Assembly (NCBI GenBank): GCA_036273855.1
Contig: DASUGU010000150.1
Span: 1-64,000 of the forward strand
Direction: 5' to 3'
Origin: DATEPR01 sp036273855
GTDB lineage: Bacteria > Actinomycetota > Actinomycetes > Mycobacteriales > Pseudonocardiaceae
Length of the DNA stretch: 64,000 nucleotides
Below the pieces are notes generated by a model that had not been told where the DNA came from, ran no database searches, and was given only the letters and a program-made list of their open reading frames with translations. Both the position numbers and the translations under genes were made by a program. Below, in pieces: positions 54,277-62,132 of the stretch (the stretch's first letter is position 1; the number at the start of each line of letters is the position of its first letter).

Positions 54277-54906
54277 TCAGCGTCGATCCTCGTCCTGGGA
54301 CAGCAACTTGGTGACCTCCGCCGTGGTTTTGACCTGCACCATCCTGGGGAACACCGTGTTCAGGAAGAGGTCGCGCTGCTCCTGGTGTCCGGTGCAGCCG
54401 TCCCGCACGACAACCACCTGGTAGTCGAGGTCACGCGCGGCATACACCGTGCTCGCCACGCCGACGTGCGTGGATCCGCCCACGACCAGCAGCGTCTCGA
54501 TCTGTTGCACACGCAGGGTCAGATCGAGCGCCGTCCCGTGGAACGCGCTCCAGCGATGCTTGGGCACGTCGATGTCGGCCGGTCCCTGGCGCAACTCGGC
54601 CAGGGATCCGTAGCCGTCCCGGTCGGCGTGTCCCGGGCCGACCGGCTGCGGCCGTTCGTCGGTCCACGGGACGAAGTCCCGGTCGGTGTCGGCGATGACC
54701 CGGGTGTAGTCCGCGCCGTCCGGGCGGTGGTCGGCCCGCGCGAAACAGACGAGTACTCCGTTGTCGCGGCAGAAGTCGACCAGCCCGACCACGGTCGGCA
54801 GCACCCCAGACCGCTCGAGGGCCGAACGGTAGATCTCCAACATGTCGAACACCAACAGAGCGGTGCTCGACGGCCGAAGTTCGTTCGGCGTGGGACGGTG
54901 CCACAC
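54277..54906 (-). CDS. Isochorismatase-fold protein lacking the catalytic cysteine
   Basis: 209 residues. The fold is clear: TALLVFDMLEIYRSALERSG has the catalytic Asp, VPKHRWSAFHGTALDLTLR the catalytic Lys, and LLVVGGSTHVGVASTVYAAR the nucleophile loop. In that loop Cys is expected where this protein has Gly (HVGVAST), so cysteine-hydrolase chemistry is not possible in the usual way. It is the last gene of an operon, 3 bp after the dienelactone-hydrolase-like gene. Confidence 0.8.
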   Translation of the reverse strand: MWHRPTPNELRPSSTALLVFDMLEIYRSALERSGVLPTVVGLVDFCRDNGVLVCFARADHRPDGADYTRVIADTDRDFVPWTDERPQPVGPGHADRDGYGSLAELRQGPADIDVPKHRWSAFHGTALDLTLRVQQIETLLVVGGSTHVGVASTVYAARDLDYQVVVVRDGCTGHQEQRDLFLNTVFPRMVQVKTTAEVTKLLSQDEDRR

Positions 54907-54909
54907 GTT

Positions 54910-55761
54910 CTACTCCTGTCGCCGGTTGGCTGTGAAGTCGTAGTCGGCGCCCACCCTGGACCGGAATGTCCACTCGACATCGTCGACCCGGTCCGTCGCA
55001 CGCACGGTCCGGTCCAGGAAGGCGAGCATCCGTGACCACACGAGTTCCGCCTGTTCGGCCCGGTATCTGCCTGGCATGGTGTCGTTGATCCAGCCGTGTG
55101 GCATGTCCCGCACGATGGAGATGTCGTAGCCGCGGTCGTGCCGTTCGAAGGCGTCACGCAGGCGGGTCACGTCGGTGATCGACATCGTGTGGTCCCGCTC
55201 GCCGAAGATGCCCAGCACAGGTGCCCGTCCCGAACCGATGACGTCCTCGTAGGACACGGTCCGGTTCGCCGACCGCGACCATTCCCTGGGCTGGGCCCCG
55301 CCGTACAGCATGATGACTCCCTTGACCGCCGGCAGCCGCTGTTCGGCGAGCAGCCCCCACGACCCGCTGCGGCACACGCCGTAGCAGCCGATGCGGTCGA
55401 TGTTCACCCGCTGATCGCGACCGGCGTAGTCGACGCTCTCGACGATGTGTCGCAGCACGACCTCATCCGGCAGCTCGGGCAGCCGGTGGGTCTCCGTCTC
55501 CTGTACGCCGATGTAGAAGTCGGGCGAGATGGCGACGTAGCCTGCCTTGGCGAATCCTTCCGCGACGTCGACCGTGTGCTGGACGAGGCCGTAGCGTTCG
55601 GGTGCCACCACGACGAGCGGAGCGGGACCGCTGGTCCCCGGATGGCGCACGATGCCGGCGCTGTGCGGCCCGAAGGTGGTCAGCTCGTCCTCGCCGAGCC
55701 GCTCGTGGGGCTGCCGGGGCCGGTCACCTGCGCTGCGGTGCAGCGGTGTGTCGTCACACAT
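54910..55761 (-). CDS. Dienelactone hydrolase-family alpha/beta hydrolase
   Basis: 283 residues from ATG 55761. The nucleophile elbow is GCYGVCRSGSWGLLAEQ, in which Cys occupies the position used by dienelactone hydrolase. The Asp is probably in GIFGERDHTMS and the His in DMPHGWINDTM. The start overlaps the stop of the binding-protein gene by one base (TGATG). Likely hydrolyses an ester or lactone intermediate of the operon's pathway. Confidence 0.83.
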   Translation of the reverse strand: MCDDTPLHRSAGDRPRQPHERLGEDELTTFGPHSAGIVRHPGTSGPAPLVVVAPERYGLVQHTVDVAEGFAKAGYVAISPDFYIGVQETETHRLPELPDEVVLRHIVESVDYAGRDQRVNIDRIGCYGVCRSGSWGLLAEQRLPAVKGVIMLYGGAQPREWSRSANRTVSYEDVIGSGRAPVLGIFGERDHTMSITDVTRLRDAFERHDRGYDISIVRDMPHGWINDTMPGRYRAEQAELVWSRMLAFLDRTVRATDRVDDVEWTFRSRVGADYDFTANRRQE

Positions 55762-56837
55762 CACTGCTCTCCGAAGGCGGTCTTCAACGTGGCCGCGTCG
55801 GCGTTGAACCGGGTGGCGCTCACCGACGGTGTGGACCAGACCGGCTGCCATTCGGCCGGGTTCCACGCGTGCGGGTCGTTCCGCACGTCGGTGCGCAGCG
55901 AGATCCGCCCGGAGATGGAGATGAGTGTCTGCTGACCCGCCTTCGACAGCAGCCAGGTCATGTACAGCGCCGCAGCGTCGGGGTGCGGCGCGCCCTTGAC
56001 CAACTCGACGAGGTCGGCCGCCGACGGCAGCGGATTCGGGTTGACGACGGCCACCGAGGTCGGGTTCGACTCGGCGGCCGTGACAGCCGAATAGCCGTAG
56101 GCGGCGATGGTGGCCACCGGCTCGCCGCCTTCGACCTGGGTCAACGACAGCGTGTGGCTCTCACTCAGCCGCGGCGAGTTGGCGCCGATCCGGGTGATCA
56201 GGGTCTTCGCCCTGGCCTGGCCCATCGACCGCATGAGGGACTGGTACCAGTTGACTCCGCTGGCATCGGCGGAGAACTGCCCCTTCCACTGCGGTTGGGC
56301 GAAGTCGGCGAACGACGTCGGTACGGCCATCCCTCGCTGCTTGATCACGGTGGGGTTGTAGGCGATCACCGTGGTCAGTGCCGAGTCCACGTTTCGGTAT
56401 CCCTGTGGCACGTCCAGACCCGGAGGTGCGGAAGGTTCGTCCGCCGGGCTGTAGGGCTGCAGAGCACCTGCGGCGATCAGCTGGTTGGCGTACGACGCGT
56501 CGCCCTGGAAGAGGTCGGCGTTGAACTTCTGCGCCTTCTGCTCGACCATCAGGCGCGAGGTCAATTTGTCCACGCTGCTCTGCAGGATGTCGACCTTGAT
56601 GCCGGGATACGTGGCGTTGAACGCCTTCGCCAGCGCTGCCAGCTCCTTGTTGCTGAACGACGCGTAGAAGGTCAGGCTGCCTTCCTTCTCGGCCGCGGTG
56701 ACCAACGCACTGCCGGTGGGAATCGTCGACGTCGCCGATGTGGCGCCCGATGACGACGTACCACAGCCGGCGACCACGGTCGTGGCGAGCACGAGCGGAA
56801 GTACCACCGCCCAGCCCCGCCGGTCCAACCTGTACAT
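55761..56837 (-). CDS. ABC-type solute-binding lipoprotein (Fe3+/spermidine-type)
   Basis: 358 residues with a lipoprotein signal (WAVVLPLVLATTVVAGC; lipobox VAGC, Cys about residue 25). The mature part is a periplasmic-binding-like protein type II: KEGSLTFYASFSNKELAALA, YPGIKVDILQSS, VDKLTSRLMVEQKAQKFNAD and YNPTVIKQRGMAVPTSFADF, as in iron, putrescine or phosphonate-binding proteins. No ABC permease or ATPase gene is nearby. Located between an SDR and a hydrolase in one operon. Confidence 0.87.
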   Translation of the reverse strand: MYRLDRRGWAVVLPLVLATTVVAGCGTSSSGATSATSTIPTGSALVTAAEKEGSLTFYASFSNKELAALAKAFNATYPGIKVDILQSSVDKLTSRLMVEQKAQKFNADLFQGDASYANQLIAAGALQPYSPADEPSAPPGLDVPQGYRNVDSALTTVIAYNPTVIKQRGMAVPTSFADFAQPQWKGQFSADASGVNWYQSLMRSMGQARAKTLITRIGANSPRLSESHTLSLTQVEGGEPVATIAAYGYSAVTAAESNPTSVAVVNPNPLPSAADLVELVKGAPHPDAAALYMTWLLSKAGQQTLISISGRISLRTDVRNDPHAWNPAEWQPVWSTPSVSATRFNADAATLKTAFGEQ

Positions 56838-56880
56838 GTCGGCTCCCTTCCTGATCGTGGCGATGCCTGCGGTGCCGGCG

Positions 56881-57618
56881 TCACAGCATCAGGCGGCCGC
56901 CGTTGACCGCGAGAGCGTGACCGGTGATGTGTGCGGCGTCCGTCGAGAGAAGGAAGGCGACCGCCGCCGCGACATCCTCCGGGGTACCGATCCGTCTCAT
57001 CGGGACGGTGGCGGCAGCGGCTACGTAGTCCTCGTCCCGCTTGGTGGCCCTGGACTGCGCGGTGTCCGTGAGTCCCGGCACGACGGTGTTGACTCGGATG
57101 CCGAAGGGGCCCCATTCGTACGCCAGCGAGCGACTCAGGTTGGCCAGGGCTGCCTTGGTCGCCGCGTAGGCGGGCGCCCGGTCGTGCGGTTGGTACGCCT
57201 GCCCGGACGTGACGCTCACCACCGAGCCTCGCTGATCACGTTCGATGAGCCGTCGGGCGAGGTGCCTGGCCATCAGGAAACCGCCGGTGAGGTTGACGGC
57301 GAGCACCCGGTTCCACTCGTCGACCGACGTGGCCAGTGCGGTCGAACGCGGGAAGATGCCTGCGTTGTTGACCAGTGCGGTCACCATGTCGCCTGCGGTG
57401 TCGATGTCCCGCCAGAGCCCGGCGACGGCGTCCGCATCGCCCACGTCGCAGGAATGGGCGATCGGAAACCCAGGCCCTGACGACAGTTGCCGGACCGTGG
57501 TCGCCAGGCGATCGACGTCGTTGTCCACACACCAGACGGTGCCGCCACGCTGGAGCAGCCGGGTGGCGATGGCCTGGCCAATGCCTTGTGCGGCACCGGT
57601 AACCACCGCCACGTCCAT
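56881..57618 (-). CDS. Short-chain dehydrogenase/reductase, first gene of the binding-protein operon
   Basis: 245 residues from ATG 57618 (MDVAVVTGAAQGIGQAIATR); an upstream ATG at 57672 has no ribosome site. NAD(P) motif, VNNAGIFPRS, catalytic Ser in VVSVTSGQAY and YAATK are complete. The C-terminal HITGHALAVNGGRLML is the usual SDR end. It oxidises or reduces an alcohol/carbonyl substrate, presumably the one captured by the co-encoded binding protein. Confidence 0.85.
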   Translation of the reverse strand: MDVAVVTGAAQGIGQAIATRLLQRGGTVWCVDNDVDRLATTVRQLSSGPGFPIAHSCDVGDADAVAGLWRDIDTAGDMVTALVNNAGIFPRSTALATSVDEWNRVLAVNLTGGFLMARHLARRLIERDQRGSVVSVTSGQAYQPHDRAPAYAATKAALANLSRSLAYEWGPFGIRVNTVVPGLTDTAQSRATKRDEDYVAAAATVPMRRIGTPEDVAAAVAFLLSTDAAHITGHALAVNGGRLML

Positions 57619-57673
57619 TCCACCACCCGCGCCCGATGTGGATTCTGTCGGTGCCCGAGTCAACCATCGCATC

Positions 57674-57718
57674 GGTAAAATGGACAGACCATCAACCGAT
57701 GTTTACCAGTTAGTTACC
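57674..57718 (-). promoter_or_regulatory. Repeated GGTAA(A/C) elements upstream of the SDR operon
   Basis: GGTAAA at 57674-57679 is inverted relative to TTTACC at 57702-57707, and GTTACC recurs at 57713-57718. The AT-rich segment 57670-57720 is the probable promoter/operator of the minus-strand operon. Confidence 0.35.
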
Positions 57719-57845
57719 TTCGGTGACGAGCTCAGCAGGTGAACGCCGATACCCCCGGGCGGGGGTGTACCAGCACAGAGGCCGGATGGTTAGCCTGTCG
57801 ACGGTGGCGGAGTGCCGGTGGTCGAGGTGAGGGGAGTCCGGGGTC

Positions 57846-59141
57846 ATGTGTGTCGCCTGCGGGATCCCCACCCACATCGCCGAACCTGAGGCCGCAGCGG
57901 TCGCCGCGCCGGGCAAGTTCGCCGCGCTGCGCAACCGGGACTGCCGGCCCTACCTGTTCGGTGCGGCGCTGGCGATGATGGCCGACAACGTCGAGCATGT
58001 GATCACCTATTGGGTGTTGTGGCAGCAGTTCCACTCGCCGGCGTTGGCCGGGTTCGAGGTGATCAGTCACTGGGTGCCGTTCCTGTTGTTGTCGGTCACG
58101 TTCGGTTCGCTGGCCGACCGGCATGACTGCCGCCGGGTGATTCAGGCGGCGCAGGTCCTGTTCATGCTGGTGTCGGCGTTGTGGGGCGTGCTGTTCCTGA
58201 CGGATTCGCTGCGGGTCTGGCAGGCGTGCCTGCTGTTGGTGTTGCACGGCTGTGCCGGGGCGATCTGGGGGCCGGCCGAGCAGTTGATGCTGCACGATTT
58301 CGTGGGTCGTTCGGAGTTGCCCAGTGCGGTGCGGCTCAATGCGACGTTCCGTAGTCTGGGCATCCTGTTCGGGCCGGTGGTGGGTTCGGTGTTGTTGTTG
58401 GGGTTGGGTCCGGTGGCGGGCATCTTCACCAACATCGCGATCTACCTGCCGTTGACGTTGTTCTTGTTCCGTACCAGGTTCACCGGGCACACCCGCGACG
58501 ACGGGCCGGTGCGACCGCGGGTGGGGATGCGGGAGTCGGTGCGGGTGCTGCGTCAGGTGGGTGCGAATCCCACGCTGATCAGCATGATCGTGCTGGCCGG
58601 GTTGGGTTCGTTCTTCATCGGGGCGTCGTTGCAGTCGGCGATGCCGATCTTCGCGTCTGATCTGGGTGCGGGCAGTGCGGGCACGGCCTATGGGGTGTTG
58701 TTGTTCGCCAACGGCGCGGGCGGGGTGATCGGGGGCATCCTGCTGGAGGCGACCGGGCGGATCAGGCCGAGTGTGCGGGCGGCCGTGGTCAGTACCGTGA
58801 TCTACGGGGTGAGCAGCCTGTTCTTCGCGTTCACGGCGAGCTATCCGCTGGCGGTGGGGTTGCTGGTGGTGGGTGGTGTGGCGAATCTGGCGTCGATGTC
58901 GATCGCGCAGACGGTGGTGCAGTTGGCGGCGCCGGCGGCGGATCGGGGTCGGGTGATCGGTGTGTATGGCATGTCGGCCAACGGGCTGCGGGCCGGGAGC
59001 GGGTTCACGGTCGGGTTGTTGGGTGCGGCGATCGGTGTGCACTGGTCCCTGGGCCTGAGCGCGGCCGCGCTGACGGTGGGCACCCTCGTCGCCGCCGTCT
59101 ACGCGCTGCGCGGCCGCAAGCCGGACCCGGTTCACCGCTGA
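57846..59141 (+). CDS. MFS transporter of the arsenic island
   Basis: 431 residues with about 11-12 hydrophobic segments and the MFS loop 2-3 signature in GSLADRHDCRRVIQ. The N-terminus has a CxxC (MCVACGIPTHIAEP). Leucine codons are often TTG here, whereas the neighbouring genes prefer CTG. The cargo is unknown; its place beside arsI, convergent and 32 bp apart, suggests export of an arsenical or other metal species, by inference only. Confidence 0.8.
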   Translation: MCVACGIPTHIAEPEAAAVAAPGKFAALRNRDCRPYLFGAALAMMADNVEHVITYWVLWQQFHSPALAGFEVISHWVPFLLLSVTFGSLADRHDCRRVIQAAQVLFMLVSALWGVLFLTDSLRVWQACLLLVLHGCAGAIWGPAEQLMLHDFVGRSELPSAVRLNATFRSLGILFGPVVGSVLLLGLGPVAGIFTNIAIYLPLTLFLFRTRFTGHTRDDGPVRPRVGMRESVRVLRQVGANPTLISMIVLAGLGSFFIGASLQSAMPIFASDLGAGSAGTAYGVLLFANGAGGVIGGILLEATGRIRPSVRAAVVSTVIYGVSSLFFAFTASYPLAVGLLVVGGVANLASMSIAQTVVQLAAPAADRGRVIGVYGMSANGLRAGSGFTVGLLGAAIGVHWSLGLSAAALTVGTLVAAVYALRGRKPDPVHR

Positions 59142-59173
59142 ACGATGCCGTGATGATCAGGATGCCGGGTCCG

Positions 59174-59632
59174 CTAGCAACAGGCCGTCTCGGCGGACGC
59201 TGCCGTGGTGTCGTCGTGGACGCAGCAGGCAGCCGCCGACAGGCTTGGGTCTGCTCCGTAGGTGTCGGAGTCGGCCTTGACGACGTAGACCTCCCATGGC
59301 TCGCGGCCGGGGCCGTGCACCCAGACCTTGTCCTGTAGCGCATAGCAGCACGTTGTCTCGTGTTGCTCGTCGGTGAACAGGCCCAGCGCGGTCAGCCGTT
59401 GCGTTGCCTGGGTGACTTCGTCGCTGCTGTCGACCTCCACGCCGAGGTGGTCCATCGCGGTCTCCTGGCCGGCCTCACCTGCCAGCAGCACCAACTTCAG
59501 CGGTGGCTGGTCGATGGCGAAGTTCGCGTAGCCGGGGCGGCGCTTGGCCGGCTGCGCGCCCAGCAGTTTCGTGTAGAACGCGACCGACGCCTCCAGATCC
59601 CCGACGCGGAGCGCGAGTTGTACGCGGGACAT
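59174..59632 (-). CDS. arsI: ArsI/CadI-family C-As lyase-like metalloenzyme
   Basis: 152 residues from ATG 59632 (AAGGAGAACC site). VOC/glyoxalase fold: VQLALRVGDLEASVAFYTKL, ANFAIDQPPLKLVLL, the vicinal thiol ETTCCYALQDKVWVHGPG that binds trivalent organoarsenicals, and EPWEVYVVKADSDTYG. ArsI cleaves the C-As bond of methylarsenite. Actinobacterial CadI relatives are induced by cadmium, so the metal is not certain. The C-terminus has further cysteines (AACCVHDD, ETACC). Divergent from arsR over a shared 30-bp palindrome. Confidence 0.85.
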   Translation of the reverse strand: MSRVQLALRVGDLEASVAFYTKLLGAQPAKRRPGYANFAIDQPPLKLVLLAGEAGQETAMDHLGVEVDSSDEVTQATQRLTALGLFTDEQHETTCCYALQDKVWVHGPGREPWEVYVVKADSDTYGADPSLSAAACCVHDDTTAASAETACC

Positions 59633-59700
59633 GGTTCTCCTTCTCGTCACGGCGGCCTCCAGGGTGCATGGATAGACCGTCATCGAATCAAGCAGTCGCC

Positions 59701-59737
59701 AGATTGCCCTCTATCTAGACATCTGTCAAGATAGAGG
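59701..59737. promoter_or_regulatory. ars operator-promoter: 30-bp palindrome between arsI and arsR
   Basis: Positions 59708-59737 form a palindrome with 13 of 15 pairs matching: outer arms CCTCTATCT/AGATAGAGG and inner GACA/TGTC. On the minus strand a TTGACA -35 (59724-59729) and CAATCT -10 (59701-59706), 17 bp apart, are overlapped by it, so ArsR bound here would block arsI and, two bases from its own start, arsR. Confidence 0.75.
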
Positions 59738-59738
59738 C

Positions 59739-60101
59739 ATGTCGAAGCAGCTCCCGGTGGTGGACCAGTCGCTGTGTTGCGCGCCGGTCACCCGCGCACC
59801 ACTGACCGAGCAGCAGTCGGTCGAGCTCGCCCGGGTGTTCAAGGCGATAGCCGATCCGGTGCGGCTGCGCCTGTTGTCGCTGATCGCCTCCCATGCCGGT
59901 GGCGAGGCGTGCGTGTACGATCTGACCGGCGCCTTCGAGCTGACCGGTCCGACGATCTCCCACCACTTGAAGGTGCTGCGCGAGGCCGGTGTCATCGACG
60001 GTGAGCGTCGGGGAACCTGGGTCTACTACCGGGTGCTGCCCGACACGCTGCGCACTCTGTCGGCGGTGCTGGTCACGCCCGAGGTCGTGGCTGTCGGGTA
60101 G
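59739..60101 (+). CDS. arsR: ArsR arsenic-responsive repressor
   Basis: 120 residues. The N-terminal Cys13-Cys14 pair (QSLCCAPV) and Cys58 (GGEACVYDL) form the As(III) site of the actinobacterial (Corynebacterium-type) ArsR, different from the CVCDL site of the E. coli type. HTH TGPTISHHLKVLREAGVI. The gene starts two bases after the 30-bp palindrome. Its 3' end overlaps the convergent aquaporin gene by 76 bp. Confidence 0.9.
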   Translation: MSKQLPVVDQSLCCAPVTRAPLTEQQSVELARVFKAIADPVRLRLLSLIASHAGGEACVYDLTGAFELTGPTISHHLKVLREAGVIDGERRGTWVYYRVLPDTLRTLSAVLVTPEVVAVG

Positions 60102-60781
60102 AGGCCACGGACGAGCAACGCTGCCAACCCACCGCCGACGACCTGGGCGGCGATGAACAGCGGCGCCGATGACGGGGCGATGCCGGCGAAGGTGTCGCTG
60201 AACATCCGGCCGATCGTGATGGCGGGATTGGCGAAGCTGGTGGAACTGGTGAACCAGTAGGCGGCGCCGATGTAGGCGCCGACCGCGGCCGGTGCCCGCT
60301 CGCCGCGCCCGGACCGGGTCAGCGTGAAGATCACCAGGACCAGGCCGATGGTGGCGACGACCTCGGCCAGGCCGTGTGCGGCGGTGGCGCGATCTTTCGT
60401 GCTGATGCTGACCGCGGACATGGCGAACATCAGGTTGGCCAGCACGGCGCCACTGATGCAACCCGCGATCTGGACGGGGATGTAGGCCAGTGCGTGTCGC
60501 CAGGCAAGCCCGCCCAGCACAGCATCCACACAGGACACGACCGGGTTGAAGTGGGCGCCGCTGACCGGTGCGAACATCAGGATGATCGCGAACAGTCCGG
60601 CGGCGGTGGCGGCCGCGTTCTCGGTGAGTTGCAGGCCGGTGTCGCCGGGGGACAGCCGTTGCGCGGCGATCCCGGACCCGATCACCAGTGCGGCCAGTAG
60701 CAGGCTGCCCAGGTACTCGGCCACCAGTGGGCGGGCCAACGGCCGGTGCACCAGCACTCCTGTGTCGTCCGGTCGGGTCAT
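60026..60781 (-). CDS. Aquaporin-family channel of the arsenic island (AqpS-like)
   Basis: 251 residues, six transmembrane segments and two half-helix motifs: GAHFNPVVS (NPV variant of the first NPA) and SFANPAITIGR (second NPA). In ars operons such channels let arsenite flow out down its gradient after ArsC reduction, replacing an active pump. The start ATG 60781 overlaps the arsC stop (ATGA). The C-terminal 25 residues overlap arsR antiparallel, and the tail after RGLYP may be non-functional. Confidence 0.86.
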   Translation of the reverse strand: MTRPDDTGVLVHRPLARPLVAEYLGSLLLAALVIGSGIAAQRLSPGDTGLQLTENAAATAAGLFAIILMFAPVSGAHFNPVVSCVDAVLGGLAWRHALAYIPVQIAGCISGAVLANLMFAMSAVSISTKDRATAAHGLAEVVATIGLVLVIFTLTRSGRGERAPAAVGAYIGAAYWFTSSTSFANPAITIGRMFSDTFAGIAPSSAPLFIAAQVVGGGLAALLVRGLYPTATTSGVTSTADRVRSVSGSTR

Positions 60782-61431
60782 GCCGTGGTGGGCACGTTCA
60801 GCTCGGCCAGCAGTGCGCGGACCCGGCGTTCGATCTCGTCGCGGACCGGCCGCACGTCCGCCACGGTCTTGCCGGCGGGGTCGTCCAGTTCCCAGTCCAG
60901 GTAACGCTTGCCGGGGAACACCGGGCAGGCGTCGCCGCAGCCCATCGTGACCACGACGTCGGCGGCCCGGACGATCTCGTCGGTCCACGGCTTGGGGAAC
61001 TCCCCGGTGATGTCGATGCCGCGTTCGGCCATCGCCGCGATCGCGGAGGGGTTGATCTCGTAGCCCGGTTCGGAGCCGCCCGACCAGGCGACCGCGCCGC
61101 GGCCGGCGAGGTGGTGGAAGAACCCGAGCGCCATCTGGCTGCGGCCGGCGTTGTGCACGCACAGGAACAGCACGGTCGGGGCGGTGTCGTGGGTGCGGCC
61201 CTCGACCTTGGCCAGGGCGTGCAGGCGTTGCCGGGCGAATCGTTCGGCCAGCAGTGGCAGGTAGTTCGGGACCGTGCTGCGTACGGCGAACTGGTCGTAG
61301 CCGGCGTGCAGGAACCGTCGGATCGTGTCCTGGCCGAAGGTGCCGTCGAACTCGGCCCGCAGCCGGGTCATGGCGGTGCGCAGGGCCAACTGTTGGTCCA
61401 CGCTCAACGCCGGCCGGTCGGTGTCAGTCAT
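60778..61431 (-). CDS. arsC: ArsC, LMW-phosphatase-type arsenate reductase with N-terminal helical domain
   Basis: 217 residues. Residues 1-80 form a three-helix domain (TIRRFLHAGYDQFAVRSTVP) also found in mycobacterial ArsC-like proteins. The C-terminal LMW phosphatase-like fold has the P-loop LFLCVHNAGRSQMALGFF (CX5R), WSGGSEPGYEINPSAIAAMA, and the acid motif YLDWELDDPAG. In actinobacteria such enzymes use mycothiol/mycoredoxin. Start ATG 61431 overlaps the preceding fused gene by 8 bases. Confidence 0.9.
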   Translation of the reverse strand: MTDTDRPALSVDQQLALRTAMTRLRAEFDGTFGQDTIRRFLHAGYDQFAVRSTVPNYLPLLAERFARQRLHALAKVEGRTHDTAPTVLFLCVHNAGRSQMALGFFHHLAGRGAVAWSGGSEPGYEINPSAIAAMAERGIDITGEFPKPWTDEIVRAADVVVTMGCGDACPVFPGKRYLDWELDDPAGKTVADVRPVRDEIERRVRALLAELNVPTTA

Positions 61432-62113
61432 GGTGTGCTCCGGGCGGGTGGACGGCGGGGGCCAACCGGTCGATCCGGGCGGCCAGCTCGTGGAATGCCT
61501 GGGTGAACGCGGCCGGTGTGTCGACGCGGGCGGGGTCGGGCACCGACCAGTGCAGCCGTGCCCCCGCTCCGAGTTCCTCGTGGACGTTGTCGCACACGGC
61601 GACCACCAGGTCGTTGTGGCGCAGGACATCGGTGACGTGGGCGGTGCGGGCACGGGCCAGCGACAGCCCCGCGCTGCGGGCCACCGCCACGGCCCGGGGA
61701 TGCACCCGCGCGGCCGGGTGGGTGCCGGCCGAGGTGGCCGGTACCGGGCTGCGGGTCTGCCAGAGCGCGGCGGCCAACTGGGAGCGGGCGGAGTTGTGTG
61801 TGCACACGAACACCACCCTGGGCGCGGTTCGCGTGCCGGCCGGGAGCAGGCCGTCGAGAATGTCCGGTTGCAGCCGCAGATAGGTCCGCCGGTGATCGCC
61901 TTCGGAGCGCGTCCGGGTGATCACGCCGGCCAGCTCCAGCAGCTTGAGGTGGTGGGCGAGCAGGTTGCTGGGCAGGCCCAGCTCCAGCCCGATCTCGGTG
62001 GGGGAGACGTCACCGTGCAGCAGGCGGTCGACGATGGCCAGCCGCGCCGGTTCGCCCAGCGCGGCGTGCACGCGCGCCCGACCCATCACATCGAGAGAAA
62101 ACTCAGCAGACAT
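61424..62113 (-). CDS. ArsR-LMW phosphatase fusion (sensor-arsenate reductase)
   Basis: 229 residues from ATG 62113. Residues 1-95 are an ArsR-type winged helix (ALGEPARLAIVDRLLHGDVS, NLLAHHLKLLELAGVITRTR). From about 100 an LMW phosphatase/arsenate reductase domain with P-loop VVFVCTHNSARSQLAAALW follows. The fusion may couple arsenate reduction with transcriptional sensing, but it carries no ArsR cysteine pair, so the ligand may be bound by the phosphatase half. First gene of the operon with arsC and the aquaporin. A 31-bp palindrome overlaps its start codon. Confidence 0.87.
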   Translation of the reverse strand: MSAEFSLDVMGRARVHAALGEPARLAIVDRLLHGDVSPTEIGLELGLPSNLLAHHLKLLELAGVITRTRSEGDHRRTYLRLQPDILDGLLPAGTRTAPRVVFVCTHNSARSQLAAALWQTRSPVPATSAGTHPAARVHPRAVAVARSAGLSLARARTAHVTDVLRHNDLVVAVCDNVHEELGAGARLHWSVPDPARVDTPAAFTQAFHELAARIDRLAPAVHPPGAHHD

Positions 62114-62132
62114 TGAGTCAATGATTGCTGAG
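62102..62132. promoter_or_regulatory. 31-bp concentric palindrome over the ArsR-phosphatase fusion start
   Basis: Outer arms CTCAGCA (62102-62108) and TGCTGAG (62126-62132) and inner ATTGA-G-TCAAT (62112-62122) share one centre at 62117; 13 of 15 pairs match. It spans ATG 62113, so binding would block transcription start or early elongation. Confidence 0.7.
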
